A stretch of 7,346 nt of DNA, from positions 1 to 7,346 of the forward strand of contig JAASSH010000095.1 in the NCBI GenBank assembly GCA_021767985.1. Direction: 5' to 3'. The first letter of the stretch is position 1; each line of letters starts with the position of its first letter. Below the pieces are notes generated by a model that saw nothing but the letters and a program-made list of their open reading frames with translations, did no database searches and was not told the DNA's origin. This document shows, piece after piece, positions 1 to 5,663 of the stretch. Both the position numbers and the translations under genes were made by a program. Origin of the DNA: Gammaproteobacteria bacterium (GTDB lineage: Bacteria; Pseudomonadota; Gammaproteobacteria; GCA-001735895).

Positions 1-2
1 CC

Positions 3-386
3 CTCGGCTGCGCGCTGCCGGGCGCGATCGGCAGCAAGATCGCATTGCCCGATCGCATCGCCGTCGCGCTGGTCGGCGACGGCGGCTTCATGTTCACGCT
101 CAACGAACTCGCCACCGCGGTCGAAGAAAAGCTCAGCATTCCGATCGTCATCTGGCACAACGACAGCTACGCGATGATCCGCGACGGCATGATCAAGCGC
201 GACATTCCCGAAATCGGCGTCAACCCGCAGGCGCCCGATTTCGTCAAACTTGCCGAGGCTTTCGGCTGCCCGGGTGTCAGGGTCAGCAGCCTGCCGGGTT
301 TACAGCAGGCAATGGCCAACGCCATGGAACATGCCGGCCCGAGCCTGATCGTCGTTGGTGAAAACGACACCTGGCTGAGCGCTTGA
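3..386 (+). CDS. ThDP-dependent decarboxylase/acetolactate synthase-like enzyme, C-terminal part (5' end outside window)
   Basis: This is the last 127 codons of a gene that begins before the window; the frame is open from base 3 to the TGA at 384-386. It is the C-terminal pyrophosphate-binding domain of the acetolactate synthase-like superfamily. The thiamine-diphosphate/Mg2+ motif is complete: GDG at 75-83, then 25 residues, then Asn-Asp at 159-164. The segment after it, reading KRDIPEIGVNPQAPDFVKLA, resembles 5-guanidino-2-oxopentanoate decarboxylases (AruI type). Those enzymes decarboxylate the 2-oxo acid made from arginine by arginine:pyruvate transaminase. That subfamily call is from remembered resemblance and is less certain than the superfamily. 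The TTG at 45 is not a credible start, because the family-typical residues before it (LGCALPGAIGSKIA) are in frame. The gene converges with glk and its small follower, and I see no clear terminator after it. Confidence 0.85.
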   Translation, partial: LGCALPGAIGSKIALPDRIAVALVGDGGFMFTLNELATAVEEKLSIPIVIWHNDSYAMIRDGMIKRDIPEIGVNPQAPDFVKLAEAFGCPGVRVSSLPGLQQAMANAMEHAGPSLIVVGENDTWLSA

Positions 387-445
387 GCGCAAAGCGAAGG
401 CCCGAACCTTGCTGAGCGATGGCCGGAGTAAATAATCGATCCGGA

Positions 446-583
446 TCAAACGTCGCCGCTGAAATGATAGCGGCTCGACCAGGTCTGGATCTCGCCGGGC
501 GGCAGGTGAATTGGGGTAAAGGGTTCGGGGCAGGCGCGCTCGATCGAGAGTTGACGAAAAGAATTGTCATCAAATTTTGACAC
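446..583 (-). CDS. Possible 45-residue small protein downstream of glk, function unknown
   Basis: A GTG-started frame of 45 codons begins 28 bases after the glk stop and runs in the same direction, so it would be co-transcribed with glk. A purine-rich AGAGGGG lies about 6 bases before the GTG (complement of roughly 590-596) and could be its ribosome site. From about codon 13 the codons end mostly in G or C (TCG ATC GAG CGC GCC TGC CCC and so on), as in the real genes nearby. The product starts MSKFDDNSFRQLSIERACPE and is soluble, with one Cys, an HLPPGE turn and a Trp. It has no membrane segment or signal peptide. The frame can be extended to an ATG at 629-631 inside glk, but the GTG has the better ribosome site. 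I do not recognise the family. It may be a genuine small gene, the remnant of a longer one, or chance. Confidence 0.45.
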   Translation of the reverse strand: MSKFDDNSFRQLSIERACPEPFTPIHLPPGEIQTWSSRYHFSGDV

Positions 584-611
584 GCCCTGCCCCTCTGCAT
601 ACTTCAATTTA

Positions 612-1613
612 CTATGACTGCGCAGGATCACGACTAACTATTCCTAAATACTCGTATGCCTCGTCCAGTGCGATTGCCACCCCGGTAAGCGCGGGATAAT
701 CCGTATCGATCACATAGGTCGGAATTTCCTGCAGGTACCCGGTCAGCCTGCCGTGCCGCTCGAAACGATCGCGGAAACTCGAGGCGGTAAAAAAATCGAT
801 GAGCTTTGGCACGATTCCCCCGCCGATATAAATCCCGCCGCGGGCCCCCATCGTCAATGCAAGATTACCGGCGACGGTGCCGAGGATGCCGCAGAAAATC
901 TCCAGCGCCTCGGTCGCAAAACTATCCTCGCCCTCGAGGGCGCGGCTCGATACCTCGCCTGGATGCAGCTTTATCGCCTCGCCACGCTCGAGTAGGCAAA
1001 TGGTTGCATAAATCAGCGCGAGCCCGGAACCGGAAACCAGTAATTCGGCCGATACGTGTTCGTGGTTTTCGCGCAGGCGCTCTATAATCTGCTGTTCGCG
1101 GGCATTGACCGGGCCGTAGGACACGTGCCCGCCCTCGCCCTCGAGCGGAATCCAGTGCTTGCCGGCGTGCACCACAGCCGAGACGCCGAGGCCGGTTCCG
1201 GGGCCGATCACCGCCATCGGGAATCCGCTTAAAGCCTCGCCGCTGCCGACCTGGCGGCATTCGGATTCGGTAAAAACCGGTAACGCCAGCGCCAGCGCGG
1301 TGTAATCGTTCAATACCTTGAGGTGGCGCAACCCGAGCGCGGCGCGCGTATCTCGCACGCTGAAACTCCAGGTGTGATTGGTCATGTTCAACTGATCGCC
1401 GGTTACCGGCGACGCAACCGAAATCGCCGCCTGCCAGGGCTTGCCGAGACCGGCCAGCTCGAGGTAGGCGTCAATCGCATCGACGATGGTCGGGTAGTCG
1501 GTAACCGCGAGATTGCGCAGCTGTAGCGGCGTCTGGTCGCCGTCTGCCACCAGCGCGAAGCGGGCATTGGTACCGCCAATGTCAGCTACCAGGCTGTATT
1601 GTCTTACCTGCAT
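612..1613 (-). CDS. glk: Glucokinase (E. coli Glk type)
   Basis: This cytoplasmic enzyme phosphorylates glucose to glucose-6-phosphate with ATP, feeding glycolysis, the Entner-Doudoroff or the pentose phosphate pathway. At 333 residues it is slightly longer than E. coli Glk (321). Visible features, in order, are the phosphate-1 motif ADIGGTNARF (residues 10-19); NDYTALALALP with the likely catalytic base Asp103; the adenosine-site loop GPGTGLGVS (137-145); the sugar-binding EGGHVSYGP (160-168, with Glu160 and His163) and the later HVSAE Glu190; and GGIYIGGGIVPK (259-270), typical of this family rather than ROK kinases. The ATG at 1611-1613 has a GGGAG ribosome site 10 bases upstream (complement of 1624-1628), and the first motif starts ten residues in. 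It is transcribed away from the LuxR-type gene, from a good promoter at 1644-1672. No regulator-binding domain is present. Confidence 0.95.
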   Translation of the reverse strand: MQVRQYSLVADIGGTNARFALVADGDQTPLQLRNLAVTDYPTIVDAIDAYLELAGLGKPWQAAISVASPVTGDQLNMTNHTWSFSVRDTRAALGLRHLKVLNDYTALALALPVFTESECRQVGSGEALSGFPMAVIGPGTGLGVSAVVHAGKHWIPLEGEGGHVSYGPVNAREQQIIERLRENHEHVSAELLVSGSGLALIYATICLLERGEAIKLHPGEVSSRALEGEDSFATEALEIFCGILGTVAGNLALTMGARGGIYIGGGIVPKLIDFFTASSFRDRFERHGRLTGYLQEIPTYVIDTDYPALTGVAIALDEAYEYLGIVSRDPAQS

Positions 1614-1643
1614 GACAAAACGTCTCCCGTCGAGTAGCCGCGC

Positions 1644-1672
1644 ATATTATTCATTTACCCGTTTGATGTAAA
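1644..1672 (-). promoter_or_regulatory. Likely sigma-70 promoter of glk
   Basis: On the minus strand the -35 box reads TTTACA (complement of 1667-1672, one mismatch to TTGACA). The -10 box reads TAATAT (complement of 1644-1649, four of six matches). The spacer is exactly 17 bases. Transcription would begin near 1637, giving a leader of about 25 bases that contains the GGGAG ribosome site of glk. The call rests on sequence match and position only. Confidence 0.6.
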
Positions 1673-1688
1673 CGCGACTGGTCGGCCC

Positions 1689-1708
1689 TGCCGCAGCGTC
1701 GAGCGGCA
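1689..1708. promoter_or_regulatory. Inverted repeat TGCCGC-N8-GCGGCA, possible operator
   Basis: Two perfect 6-base arms (1689-1694 and 1703-1708) flank an 8-base centre between the divergent promoters of glk and the LuxR-type gene. It sits roughly 50-70 bases upstream of the predicted glk transcription start. That spacing would fit a dimeric activator or a shared operator. No known consensus was recognised, and a 6-base-arm repeat can arise by chance in GC-rich DNA. Confidence 0.3.
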
Positions 1709-1718
1709 CCGGCGCGGC

Positions 1719-1728
1719 TTTTCGAAAA
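1719..1728. promoter_or_regulatory. Perfect palindrome TTTTCGAAAA, possible operator
   Basis: This 10-base perfect palindrome is flanked by GGC on the left and, after one unmatched base, GCC on the right. The imperfect dyad therefore spans about 1716-1732. It lies midway in the divergent intergenic region, just upstream of the presumed promoter of the LuxR-type gene. An A/T-rich dyad in GC-rich surroundings is a reasonable binding-site candidate, but no regulator can be assigned. Confidence 0.3.
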
Positions 1729-1735
1729 CGCCGGG

Positions 1736-1765
1736 TAACAGTTGTAGGCGCGGATACTGTATTAT
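1736..1765 (+). promoter_or_regulatory. Weak candidate promoter of the LuxR-type gene
   Basis: A TATTAT hexamer at 1760-1765 is a good -10 match (five of six), with TG directly before it. The best -35 at an acceptable distance is only TAACAG (1736-1741, 18-base spacer), so the promoter may rely on an activator. A small inverted repeat, GGCCG-TTCC-CGGCC at 1769-1782, falls at the expected transcript start and could form a hairpin in the leader. Confidence 0.35.
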
Positions 1766-1799
1766 CATGGCCGTTCCCGGCCGGCGACAGTAACGATTC

Positions 1800-2612
1800 G
1801 TGCCCAGTAAAAATATCCCGCCACAGGCACCGAAAACCCGCGAAACGCTTCGTGCCGATTCCCTGTCGAAAACAATCGACGCCATCGGGCAGGCCGAGTT
1901 CTTACCCCGGTTGCTGGATTACCTGCGCATCGACGTGCCGTTTGTCGGGATCCTGCTGTTGCTACTGGACGAAAAAAATCGGCCGTTTCATATCTACGAC
2001 ACCATTCAAACGCCCTATCGCATCAACCTCGACATGTATCTCGACGGCGTGTACCAGCTCGACCCGTTCTACACGCATTTTTGCAAACATCGGCAAACCG
2101 GCGCTATGTTGATTCGCGACGTCGCGCCCGACCGTTTCAGCCAGACCGAGTATTACCGACGTTACTACAAGAACATCGAGCTGCAGGATGAAATGGCGAT
2201 TTTCACCGACCTGCACGACGGGCGGTTCCTGTTTTTCTCGATCAGCCGACGCGCCAGCAAATTGCGCTTCCGGCGTAATGATTTGAAATCGATAACCCGG
2301 GATCTGCCGGTGCTGTCCGCGCTCTGCCGGCGGCATTTCGGGGAAGATTCCTACAACCAGGAAAGCCTGACGAGCAACGTCGGCGAGGAGCGCCTGCAGT
2401 ACGCGCTGGAACGCTTCGGCGAAGCGCTGCTGACCCCGCGCGAACACGAGGTCGCGGTCTGTATCCTGAAGGGGCATTCGTCCAAGTCGCTGGCGCGTGA
2501 AATCGACATCAGCCCGGAAACCGTCAAGATTCACCGGCGCAACCTGTATCGCAAACTCGGCATATCCTCGCAAAGCGAGCTGTTCCTCAAGTTCCTGAAT
2601 ACGCTGGGTTAA
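1800..2612 (+). CDS. LuxR-family transcriptional regulator
   Basis: This is a 270-residue DNA-binding protein with a C-terminal LuxR/FixJ helix-turn-helix at residues about 211-266. It contains the hallmark LTPREHEVAVCILKGHSSKS and the recognition-helix region ISPETVKIHRRNLYRKLGI. The N-terminal ~180 residues are aromatic-rich (for example YYRRYYKNIELQDEM near 118-132) and look like a GAF/PAS-type sensing fold. They lack a recognisable receiver phospho-acceptor pattern, so it is probably a one-component sensor; the ligand is unknown. The GTG at 1800 is the only reasonable start: an in-frame ATG at 1767 hits a TAA after eight codons, and no good ribosome site precedes the GTG. The gene is divergent from glk. 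Its stop lies within a terminator, and potA starts 89 bases later, so control of the polyamine operon is a fair inference from position only. Confidence 0.88.
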   Translation: MPSKNIPPQAPKTRETLRADSLSKTIDAIGQAEFLPRLLDYLRIDVPFVGILLLLLDEKNRPFHIYDTIQTPYRINLDMYLDGVYQLDPFYTHFCKHRQTGAMLIRDVAPDRFSQTEYYRRYYKNIELQDEMAIFTDLHDGRFLFFSISRRASKLRFRRNDLKSITRDLPVLSALCRRHFGEDSYNQESLTSNVGEERLQYALERFGEALLTPREHEVAVCILKGHSSKSLAREIDISPETVKIHRRNLYRKLGISSQSELFLKFLNTLG

Positions 2613-2630
2613 ACGATGGTTAACCCTTTT
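2606..2630 (+). terminator. Intrinsic terminator overlapping the regulator's stop codon
   Basis: GGGTTAA (2606-2612) pairs perfectly with TTAACCC (2620-2626) across a 7-base loop and is followed directly by TTTT (2627-2630). The stop codon TAA at 2610-2612 forms the end of the left arm. The stem is only 7 bp and half A/T, so termination may be partial. That would let some regulator transcripts run into potA. Confidence 0.6.
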
Positions 2631-2654
2631 AGGTTATATACAACTTTTGAATGC

Positions 2655-2669
2655 GGGAATTAAGCTTGC
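2655..2669 (+). promoter_or_regulatory. Possible sigma-54-like -24/-12 element upstream of potA
   Basis: GG at 2656-2657 lies exactly 12 bases before the GC of TTGC (2666-2669), the GG-N10-GC spacing of sigma-54 promoters. The -12 part is perfect, but the -24 part reads GGAAT rather than GGCAC, so the match is partial. The predicted start, near 2681, falls just before the potA ribosome site. No convincing sigma-70 pair was found in 2631-2700; TTGAAT at 2647-2652 lacks a properly spaced -10. Confidence 0.25.
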
Positions 2670-2690
2670 CGGAAAATAACTAGCATACCC

Positions 2691-2696
2691 GGGGAG
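2691..2696 (+). promoter_or_regulatory. Ribosome binding site of potA, supports the GTG start
   Basis: GGGGAG lies 5 bases before the GTG at 2702. No ATG with a comparable site exists nearby, so this decides the start codon. Confidence 0.7.
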
Positions 2697-2701
2697 CAGA
2701 G

Positions 2702-3808
2702 GTGTCGGATCAGACGGCTAAAGCCGCAATCGACGTTCGTAATACCAGCAAAATTTATGGCCGCGACCGCGAGCACGGCGTCGTGGCGCTCGACCAGGTT
2801 TCGCTGACAATCGAGGATAACGAGTTTTTCACCCTGCTCGGTCCTTCCGGCTGTGGCAAAACCACCCTGTTGCGCCTGATTGCCGGCTTCGAGCAACCCA
2901 CCCACGGCGAAATCCTGCTATTCGGAGAACACCTCGAGGGCTTACCGCCCTACAAGAGACCGGTCAACACGGTATTCCAGCATTACGCGCTGTTCCCGCA
3001 CATGACCGTCGCCGAAAACATCAGCTTCGGACTGGAAATGCTCGAAAAACCCGCGGCCGAGATAAAACCCGTCGTCGACGAAGTGCTTGGCCTGGTGCAG
3101 ATGGAACAACTGGCCGATCGCAAGACCGACCAGCTATCCGGCGGCCAGCAGCAGCGCGTGGCACTGGCGCGAGCGCTGGCACCACGGCCCAAAGTGTTGC
3201 TGCTCGACGAACCGCTGTCGGCGCTCGACTTCAAACTGCGCAAGGAGATGCAGGTCGAACTCAAGCGGCTGCAGAACGAAACCGGTATCACGTTTATTTT
3301 CGTAACCCATGACCAGGAAGAAGCGTTGGCGATGTCCGACCGGGTCGCGGTCATGCGCGATGGCCTGATACTGCAGGTCGGCAATCCCAGCGAAATCTAC
3401 GATCGACCGGCAAAACGTTTCGTTGCCGACTTTATCGGTGACATCAATATTCTGCGCGGCAGCGTGGTATCGAGCCAGGGCGATAAAGCAAGGGTCAGGC
3501 TCGATACCGGCTACGAGGGAGACGCCGGCCTGCCAACCGGCAGCGACGATCTCGGTGACGCGGTCAGCGTCGCGATTCGCCCGGAGCAACTGAGCTTCGT
3601 CGACGACGCGGTCGAGGCCGATCTAAGCGGTTCGATTCAGCACATTTCGTATTTCGGTTCGGGATTCGACTATGAAGTCCTGATACCTGGTGGCGAAACC
3701 GTAACCCTGCAATTGCAAAACCGCGGTGCCGGCCAGCACGACTACGCGATCGGCGACGAGGTACATATCGCGATCGGCGCCAACAGCATGCAGATCCTGT
3801 CGGATTGA
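2702..3808 (+). CDS. potA: Polyamine ABC transporter ATP-binding protein PotA
   Basis: This cytoplasmic ATPase dimerises and powers polyamine import through PotB/PotC. It has 368 residues, close to E. coli PotA (378). The nucleotide-binding domain is complete: Walker [10 protein letters not shown] (residues 47-55), Q-loop Gln93 in [13 protein letters not shown] signature LSGGQQQR (145-152), Walker B VLLLDEP with Glu170, the D-loop SALD and switch His203 in VTHDQEEAL. From about residue 235 the [12 protein letters not shown] segment leads into a C-terminal TOBE-type regulatory domain, as in PotA/MalK/PotG ATPases. The start is GTG with a strong ribosome site. It is the first gene of the operon, and potB begins 3 bases after its stop, so the two are translationally linked. 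PotG-like ATPases are close relatives, but the A-B-C-D order supports potA. Confidence 0.94.
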   Translation: MSDQTAKAAIDVRNTSKIYGRDREHGVVALDQVSLTIEDNEFFTLLGPSGCGKTTLLRLIAGFEQPTHGEILLFGEHLEGLPPYKRPVNTVFQHYALFPHMTVAENISFGLEMLEKPAAEIKPVVDEVLGLVQMEQLADRKTDQLSGGQQQRVALARALAPRPKVLLLDEPLSALDFKLRKEMQVELKRLQNETGITFIFVTHDQEEALAMSDRVAVMRDGLILQVGNPSEIYDRPAKRFVADFIGDINILRGSVVSSQGDKARVRLDTGYEGDAGLPTGSDDLGDAVSVAIRPEQLSFVDDAVEADLSGSIQHISYFGSGFDYEVLIPGGETVTLQLQNRGAGQHDYAIGDEVHIAIGANSMQILSD

Positions 3809-3811
3809 TCG

Positions 3812-4756
3812 ATGGCTGAAGCAACCACCACCAGCAGTCAACTATCGAGCGCGGTTATCGCCGAGGAAAAACGATTACGCAGTACACGCTACGGGCTGCT
3901 TGCGCCGGGCATTCTGACCATTTTCATTATCGGCATCATGCCGTTGTCGATCGTGCTGGTTTACTCCTTCCTGAAACCGGGCGATTTCGGCGGCGTCACC
4001 TGGGAATTGTCCTTCAAGGCTTACGTGCAGCTGCTGTTCGAAGAAGACATATTCGACGAGACCCTGTCGTTTACCACCGACTACCTGGAAATTTTCTGGC
4101 GCTCGGTCGGCCTCGGGCTGGCGACCACGATTGCCTGCCTGCTGGTCGGTTTTCCGACGGCTTATTTCATCGCCACCCAGCCGCCGGCGCGGCGCAACGC
4201 ATGGCTGTTCCTGATCACGATTCCGTTCTGGACCAACCTGCTAATCCGCACCTACGCTATGCTGTTGATCCTGCGCGACCAGGGCATGATCAACCTCAGC
4301 CTTATCAAGATCGGGGCGATCGATCGCGCCCTGCCGCTGCTGTATACCGATTTTGCGGTCAGTCTCGGGCTGGTTTACGCCTACCTGCCATTCATGGTAC
4401 TGCCGATTTTCGCCAGCCTCGAAAAACTCGACTTCCGCCTGGTCGAGGCGGGCTACGACCTGTACGCGACTCGTTTCAAGGTCCTGAAACGCATCATCAT
4501 CCCGCTCGCCAAACCGGGCATCGCGGCCGGCTGCATCCTGGTACTGATTCCGAGCCTCGGGGCTTACATCACCCCGGCACTGCTGGGCGGTGGTAAAAAA
4601 CTCATGATAGGTAACCTGATCGAGTTGCAGTTCGGCCAGGCGCGCAACTGGCCGTTCGGATCGGCGATTGCGCTGGTGCTGATGGTGCTGGTCATGCTGT
4701 CTTTGCTGATATACCTGCGTTCCGGCGCGCGCAAGGGAGCCTCTGCACATGGCTGA
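3812..4756 (+). CDS. potB: Polyamine ABC transporter permease PotB
   Basis: This inner-membrane permease forms the translocation pore together with PotC. It has 314 residues, longer than E. coli PotB (about 275-285). The extra length comes from a hydrophilic N-terminal tail of about 25 residues and a longer periplasmic loop after the first membrane helix (about 55-95, acidic and aromatic). About six hydrophobic helices are visible, the first near 28-52 and the last near 283-301. The EAA loop that docks on PotA is clear at about 212-237, EAGYDLYATRFKVLKRIIIP followed by LAKPGI. The ATG sits 3 bases after the potA stop with no strong ribosome site, so re-initiation after potA is likely. Its last 8 bases overlap the start of potC. 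Confidence 0.93.
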   Translation: MAEATTTSSQLSSAVIAEEKRLRSTRYGLLAPGILTIFIIGIMPLSIVLVYSFLKPGDFGGVTWELSFKAYVQLLFEEDIFDETLSFTTDYLEIFWRSVGLGLATTIACLLVGFPTAYFIATQPPARRNAWLFLITIPFWTNLLIRTYAMLLILRDQGMINLSLIKIGAIDRALPLLYTDFAVSLGLVYAYLPFMVLPIFASLEKLDFRLVEAGYDLYATRFKVLKRIIIPLAKPGIAAGCILVLIPSLGAYITPALLGGGKKLMIGNLIELQFGQARNWPFGSAIALVLMVLVMLSLLIYLRSGARKGASAHG

Positions 4757-5585
4757 GATAGCAACTGGCAAGATGGACAAGAGCATCGATCTCAAGTACC
4801 AGCCCGGTTTTTCTCAGATCGCGTGGCTCTGCATCGTCGTTTTGTACGCACCGATCGCGGTACTGGTGCTGTTCTCGTTCAACCAGAACCGGTCGGTTAC
4901 GGTGTGGACCGAGTTCAGCTTCGACTGGTACATCAAGGCTGCGCAAAACGAGGGCATTCAGCACGCCGCCTGGGTCTCGCTCGAGGTCGCGTTTATCGCG
5001 ATGGTGATATCGACCATCCTCGCAACCATGGCGGCACTGGTAACGACGCGCACGCCGCCCTACCGAGGGCTAAACGTTGCGGTTACGGTCATCAACCAGC
5101 CATTGATGGTGCCCGAGGTGGTGACCGCGGTGGCGACGCTGATTTTTTTCGCGATCATCAAGCAGGCCACCGGCGTTACCGGTATCGGTTACCTGATCGC
5201 GGCGCATACCGCGTTTTGCATTCCATTTGCCTACATGCCGATCCGCGCGCGTCTCGAAGACATGGATTTGAGCCTGGAACAGGCCGCCGCCGACCTGTAC
5301 GCGCCGCCGTTCAAGGTGTTCCGCCGCGTCACCTTGCCGCTGATGATGCCGGGCATCATGGCGGGCGCGATGCTGGCGTTTATCGTTTCGCTGGACGACG
5401 TCATCATTACGTTGTTCGTCGCAGGTCCGGGCGAAACCACTCTGCCACTGTACATCCTGGGCCAGATCAGACGCGGGGTAACGCCCGAGATCAACGCGGT
5501 ATCGACCCTGTTCCTCGGGATATCGGTGATACTGGTGACACTCATATTTTTATTTGGAACCGACAAAAACAAAGGGAAGCAATAA
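4749..5585 (+). CDS. potC: Polyamine ABC transporter permease PotC
   Basis: This is the second inner-membrane permease subunit, 278 residues (E. coli PotC is about 264). Hydrophobic helices occur near residues 22-44, 76-99, 110-138, 146-163, 197-226 and 250-270. The EAA-type loop is at about 178-203, with AAADLYAPPFKVFRRVTLPL then MMPGI, followed by the family-typical SLDDVIITLFVAGPGETTLP. The ATG at 4749 has GGGAG at 4735-4739, 9 bases upstream, inside the end of potB. The two genes overlap by 8 bases, the usual sign of coupled translation. The acidic and Lys-rich ends of the protein face the cytoplasm. It pairs with PotB to form a heterodimeric channel. Confidence 0.93.
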   Translation: MAEIATGKMDKSIDLKYQPGFSQIAWLCIVVLYAPIAVLVLFSFNQNRSVTVWTEFSFDWYIKAAQNEGIQHAAWVSLEVAFIAMVISTILATMAALVTTRTPPYRGLNVAVTVINQPLMVPEVVTAVATLIFFAIIKQATGVTGIGYLIAAHTAFCIPFAYMPIRARLEDMDLSLEQAAADLYAPPFKVFRRVTLPLMMPGIMAGAMLAFIVSLDDVIITLFVAGPGETTLPLYILGQIRRGVTPEINAVSTLFLGISVILVTLIFLFGTDKNKGKQ

Positions 5586-5599
5586 CTCACGGCTGTGAG
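5586..5599 (+). other. Small hairpin CTCAC-GGCT-GTGAG directly after the potC stop
   Basis: A perfect 5-bp stem (5586-5590 with 5595-5599) and 4-base loop begin at the very next base after the potC TAA. There is no T-tract, so it is not a terminator. A hairpin between permease and binding-protein genes often limits exonuclease decay or balances expression; that role is inferred here and the stem is short. Confidence 0.3.
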
Positions 5600-5632
5600 C
5601 AATACGAGCAATACGAGCAATACGAGCAATAC
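5597..5632 (+). repeat. Four perfect tandem copies of the 9-bp unit GAGCAATAC
   Basis: Four identical head-to-tail copies (5597-5605, 5606-5614, 5615-5623, 5624-5632) lie in the 78-base gap between the potC stop and the potD start. The copies are exact, which suggests recent slipped-strand expansion. The first copy overlaps the right arm of the small hairpin. Read in the potD frame the unit encodes Ser-Asn-Thr, and a GTG at 5595 would add 23 residues to PotD. This is more likely untranslated leader, because a proper signal peptide and ribosome site follow. Confidence 0.95.
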
Positions 5633-5651
5633 AACAAAGCAACAACTAACT

Positions 5652-5655
5652 GAGG
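5652..5655 (+). promoter_or_regulatory. Ribosome binding site fixing the potD start at 5664
   Basis: GAGG lies 8 bases before the ATG at 5664, whereas the alternative GTG at 5595 has only a distant GGGAAG about 16 bases away. The ATG also gives a normal signal peptide, while the longer form would bury it. Confidence 0.7.
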
Positions 5656-5663
5656 TTAACGCA

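Noticed and set aside
423..444. Inverted repeat CCGGA-N12-TCCGG in the convergent gap, considered as a terminator for the first gene or for the glk transcript
   Set aside because: The stem is only 5 bp with a 12-base loop, and there is no T-tract on either side.
1767..1793. Upstream in-frame ATG at 1767 as the start of the LuxR-type gene
   Set aside because: It reaches a TAA after eight codons, so it cannot extend the regulator. A leader peptide is possible, but nothing supports it.
1962..2573. Long open frame of about 203 codons on the minus strand opposite the LuxR-type gene
   Set aside because: It lies wholly antisense to a gene with a clear HTH domain, shows no recognisable motif, and is explained by codon bias of GC-rich DNA.
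5597..5632. CRISPR-like or mobile-element interpretation of the repeats
   Set aside because: The units are only 9 bp, directly adjoining with no spacers, and there are no cas genes, transposase or flanking inverted repeats.
4823..5653. Long alternative plus-strand frame across potC
   Set aside because: It is rich in Arg, Gly and His with no domain, is out of frame with the clear permease, and is a typical shadow frame.
5595..5663. N-terminal extension of PotD from a GTG at 5595, containing Ser-Asn-Thr repeats
   Set aside because: It would place 23 polar residues before a complete signal peptide, and its ribosome site is poorly spaced. The ATG at 5664 has GAGG at a good distance.
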